From contig NZ_NIHE01000001.1 in assembly GCF_002806995.1 (NCBI RefSeq), forward strand, positions 744,001 through 808,000: a stretch of DNA of 64,000 bases. Direction: 5' to 3'. The notes under the pieces are model-generated. The model did no database searches, had not been told where the DNA came from, and saw nothing but the letters and a program-made list of their open reading frames with translations. Below, piece by piece: positions 61,971 through 64,000 of this stretch. Position 1 is the first letter of the stretch. Every line of letters starts with the position of its first letter. Position numbers and translations under genes: made by a program. Source of the DNA: Confluentibacter lentus (GTDB lineage: Bacteria > Bacteroidota > Bacteroidia > Flavobacteriales > Flavobacteriaceae).

Positions 61971-63971
61971 TTATACCAATTGTGCTTCAGCCCTCAACAA
62001 GTCATTCTCATCTTCTAAAGCATTTGCAATAAACTCATCAATGTCGGCATTAGTTTGCAACCCACCTTTAAGCAACACGCCTAAAGCAATGGTAACAGCT
62101 ATTCGAGTCCCAATCTTTTTTGCTGCGGTGTTAAATAAAGGTTGCAACTCTTCATAAGTGACCTCTTTAGCCAATTGTTGGATTTCAGCCTTAGCCTTTA
62201 ACTGTTTTTCCTCTGGCAAATTGGTGTATTTTTTTCCTAATTGCTGAATAACATCAATAGCTTTTCTTTGTGGTTGAGCTGGATTGTTTTGTTGTTTATT
62301 TTGATGATTATTGTTCTCTACTGGTTTTTGTTTTTCCCAAGAATCCCTTAACCCAACAGTTTTATTGAAAACTAATCTTTTATCTGAAGAATCATTATCC
62401 ACATTAAAATAACCTATCCGCTGAAACTGAAACCGCTCTCCTACTTTGGCTTCTTTTAAACTTGGTTCTACAAAAGCCTCAACAATCTTTAAAGAATTCG
62501 GATTTAAAAACTCCATAAAATCCTTATCGGGATGACTGTCTGGCGCTTCGTCCATAAACAATCTATCATATTCCCTAACCTCTGCTTTAATCGCATGTTT
62601 TATGGAAACCCAATGCAATGTGCCTTTTACTTTTTTTGAAGTGTCTTCAGAATAGGTACAATGAACTTCTGCAATATTTCCGTTAGAATCTTTTACAACA
62701 CTTTCTGCTTTAATGATATAAGCATTTTTCAGACGCACTTCACCACCTAATTTTAATCGGAAAAAATTGTTTTCGGCTTCTTCTTTAAAATCTTCTTTTT
62801 CAATGTATAATTCTCGTGAAAATGGGACTTTTCTAAAACCAGCTGCGTCATCTTCTTGATTATTTTCAGCTTCCAACCATTCTTCTTTTCCTACAGGGTA
62901 ATTGGTAATGATTAATTTTACTGGATCTAAAACTGCCATAACCCTCGGTGCCGTTTTGTTTAAATCTTCACGAATACAAAACTCCAACAACGATACTTCA
63001 ATCACATTGTCCCGCTTAGCAACGCCGACGGTTTCTACAAACTTTCTTAAGGAATTCGGTGTGTAACCTCTTCGGCGCAACCCAGAAATGGTTGGCATGC
63101 GTGGGTCATCCCAGCCAGTTACAATGTTATCTTCTACCAGTTTGAGCAATTTACGCTTGCTCATAATGGTGTAGCTTAAATTTAAACGCGCAAATTCCCG
63201 TTGTTTTGGTTTTAGTTTTCCTTTATCAGTAATTTGTTCTAAAAACCAATCATAAAGCTCTCTGTGGGGTTTAAATTCCAATGAGCACAAGGAATGTGAT
63301 ATTTGCTCGATATAGTCACTTTCACCATGCGTCCAATCGTACATGGGGTAAATACACCAATCGTTGCCTGTTCTATGGTGATGCTTTTTTAAAATACGAT
63401 ACATAATGGGGTCACGCATCAACATATTGGGGTGTTGCATATCAATTTTTGCTCGCAGAATATGTGAGCCTTCTTCAAACTCACCTTGTTTCATGCGTTC
63501 AAATAAATCCAGATTTTCGGCTACGCTCCTATTTCTATAAGGCCCATCAACACCTGGTTGGGTTGGCGTTCCTTTCTGTTCCGCCATAGCTTCACTGGAT
63601 TGGGAATCAACATACGCCTTGCCTTCTTTTATGAACATCACTGCCCAATCGTAAAGCTGTTGGAAATAATCTGAAGAATACAATTCCTTATCCCATTTGT
63701 AGCCTAACCAAGCCACATCTTCTTTAATGGCATCAACATATTCCTGTTCTTCTTTTGCTGGATTGGTATCATCAAAGCGCAAATTCACAGGAGCGTTATA
63801 TTTTTCACCCAAACCGAAACTGATGCCAATGGCTTTAGTATGCCCAATATGCAAATATCCGTTTGGCTCAGGAGGAAATCTAAAACGCAATTTGCTTTTA
63901 GGTAAACCATTCGCTAAATCTTCTTCTATAATTTGCTCTAAAAAGTTAAGTGGTTTTTTTTCTTCAGACAT
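61971..63971 (-). CDS. glnS: Glutaminyl-tRNA synthetase with C-terminal extension
   Basis: This class I synthetase (666 residues) charges tRNA-Gln. It has RFPPEPNGYLHIGHTKAIGI (HIGH), YDWTHGESDYIEQISHSLCS, and LSYTIMSKRKLLKL (KMSKS-type). The catalytic and anticodon-binding parts end near residue 555. A Gln/Asn-rich linker (about 555-573) then joins a further 90-residue helical domain (AIDVIQQLGKKYTNLPEEKQ onward) not present in E. coli GlnS (554 residues). NCBI names such proteins GlnRS/YqeY fusions; whether this tail is truly YqeY-like I could not confirm. The start is the ATG at 63971. Confidence 0.95.
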   Translation of the reverse strand: MSEEKKPLNFLEQIIEEDLANGLPKSKLRFRFPPEPNGYLHIGHTKAIGISFGLGEKYNAPVNLRFDDTNPAKEEQEYVDAIKEDVAWLGYKWDKELYSSDYFQQLYDWAVMFIKEGKAYVDSQSSEAMAEQKGTPTQPGVDGPYRNRSVAENLDLFERMKQGEFEEGSHILRAKIDMQHPNMLMRDPIMYRILKKHHHRTGNDWCIYPMYDWTHGESDYIEQISHSLCSLEFKPHRELYDWFLEQITDKGKLKPKQREFARLNLSYTIMSKRKLLKLVEDNIVTGWDDPRMPTISGLRRRGYTPNSLRKFVETVGVAKRDNVIEVSLLEFCIREDLNKTAPRVMAVLDPVKLIITNYPVGKEEWLEAENNQEDDAAGFRKVPFSRELYIEKEDFKEEAENNFFRLKLGGEVRLKNAYIIKAESVVKDSNGNIAEVHCTYSEDTSKKVKGTLHWVSIKHAIKAEVREYDRLFMDEAPDSHPDKDFMEFLNPNSLKIVEAFVEPSLKEAKVGERFQFQRIGYFNVDNDSSDKRLVFNKTVGLRDSWEKQKPVENNNHQNKQQNNPAQPQRKAIDVIQQLGKKYTNLPEEKQLKAKAEIQQLAKEVTYEELQPLFNTAAKKIGTRIAVTIALGVLLKGGLQTNADIDEFIANALEDENDLLRAEAQLV

Positions 63972-64000
63972 AAATGTGTGATTGCAGATTTCTTGTGGAT

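Overview
The window looks like chromosomal DNA of a Flavobacteriia member (phylum Bacteroidota, family Flavobacteriaceae-like). The evidence is low overall GC, very AT-rich spacers, TAnnTTTG-type promoters upstream of many genes, a gliding/type IX secretion lipoprotein of the SprE/PorW type, an AtpB with a signal peptide and a long extracytoplasmic N-terminus, several Bacteroidota-type uncharacterised families (DUF4254, DUF4837, DUF5687, DUF4175) and a separate atpBEFHAG operon without atpDC. Nothing looks like a prophage, integrative element or CRISPR array. No tRNA or rRNA gene was seen.

Layout. 0-8.5 kb (minus strand): one long gene string running sprE -> bactofilin -> atpZ/I-like -> small membrane protein -> atpB-E-F-H-A -> broken four-helix-bundle (S23-type) gene -> atpG (cut by the window edge). 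8.6-19.2 kb: an ABC exporter pair split by a spacer of about 12% GC, a DUF2059 protein, a PaaE-like reductase, a GT9 glycosyltransferase bracketed by palindromic repeats, DUF4254, upp, two membrane proteins, purD and a CapK/PaaK-like adenylating enzyme. 19.2-37.8 kb (minus strand): a surface-polysaccharide locus. It starts with a Wzz-like chain-length protein, then dTDP-rhamnose genes (rfbBACD), GDP-fucose genes (gmd, fcl), a methyltransferase, a Wzx flippase, two O-antigen polymerase/ligase-type proteins around an SGNH hydrolase, glycosyltransferases, a WcaF-like acetyltransferase, a WcaJ-like initiating transferase, a UDP-xylose synthase and a final GT2. The middle (about 22.5-31 kb) is visibly more AT-rich than the nucleotide-sugar genes, as expected for an exchanged serotype-like core.

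37.8-55 kb: a GH3-type acyl-adenylating enzyme next to a protein with nucleoside-phosphorylase-like motifs, an M23 peptidase, tatA, a DUF4837 lipoprotein, a LysM lytic transglycosylase, pgk, holB, a Skp/OmpH-like lipoprotein, a methyltransferase, mnmG, ybeY and a giant DUF4175 coiled-coil protein. mnmG is flanked by two identical 18-bp sites with a perfect GTTCCACGTGGAAC palindrome, which match the bacterial parS (ParB-binding) consensus. 55-64 kb: gltX, DinB-like and Ntn-type amidase genes, a porin-like beta-barrel, an SPFH/stomatin protein, a FemAB-like acyltransferase, DUF1761 and glnS.

The items most worth following up are the parS-like pair, the GH3/phosphorylase-like gene pair, and the repeat-flanked, frameshifted four-helix-bundle cassette inside the ATP synthase operon. 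Next are the two polymerases in one glycan locus and the hairpin between atpE and atpF. All assignments are from reading motifs by eye; no database search was run.
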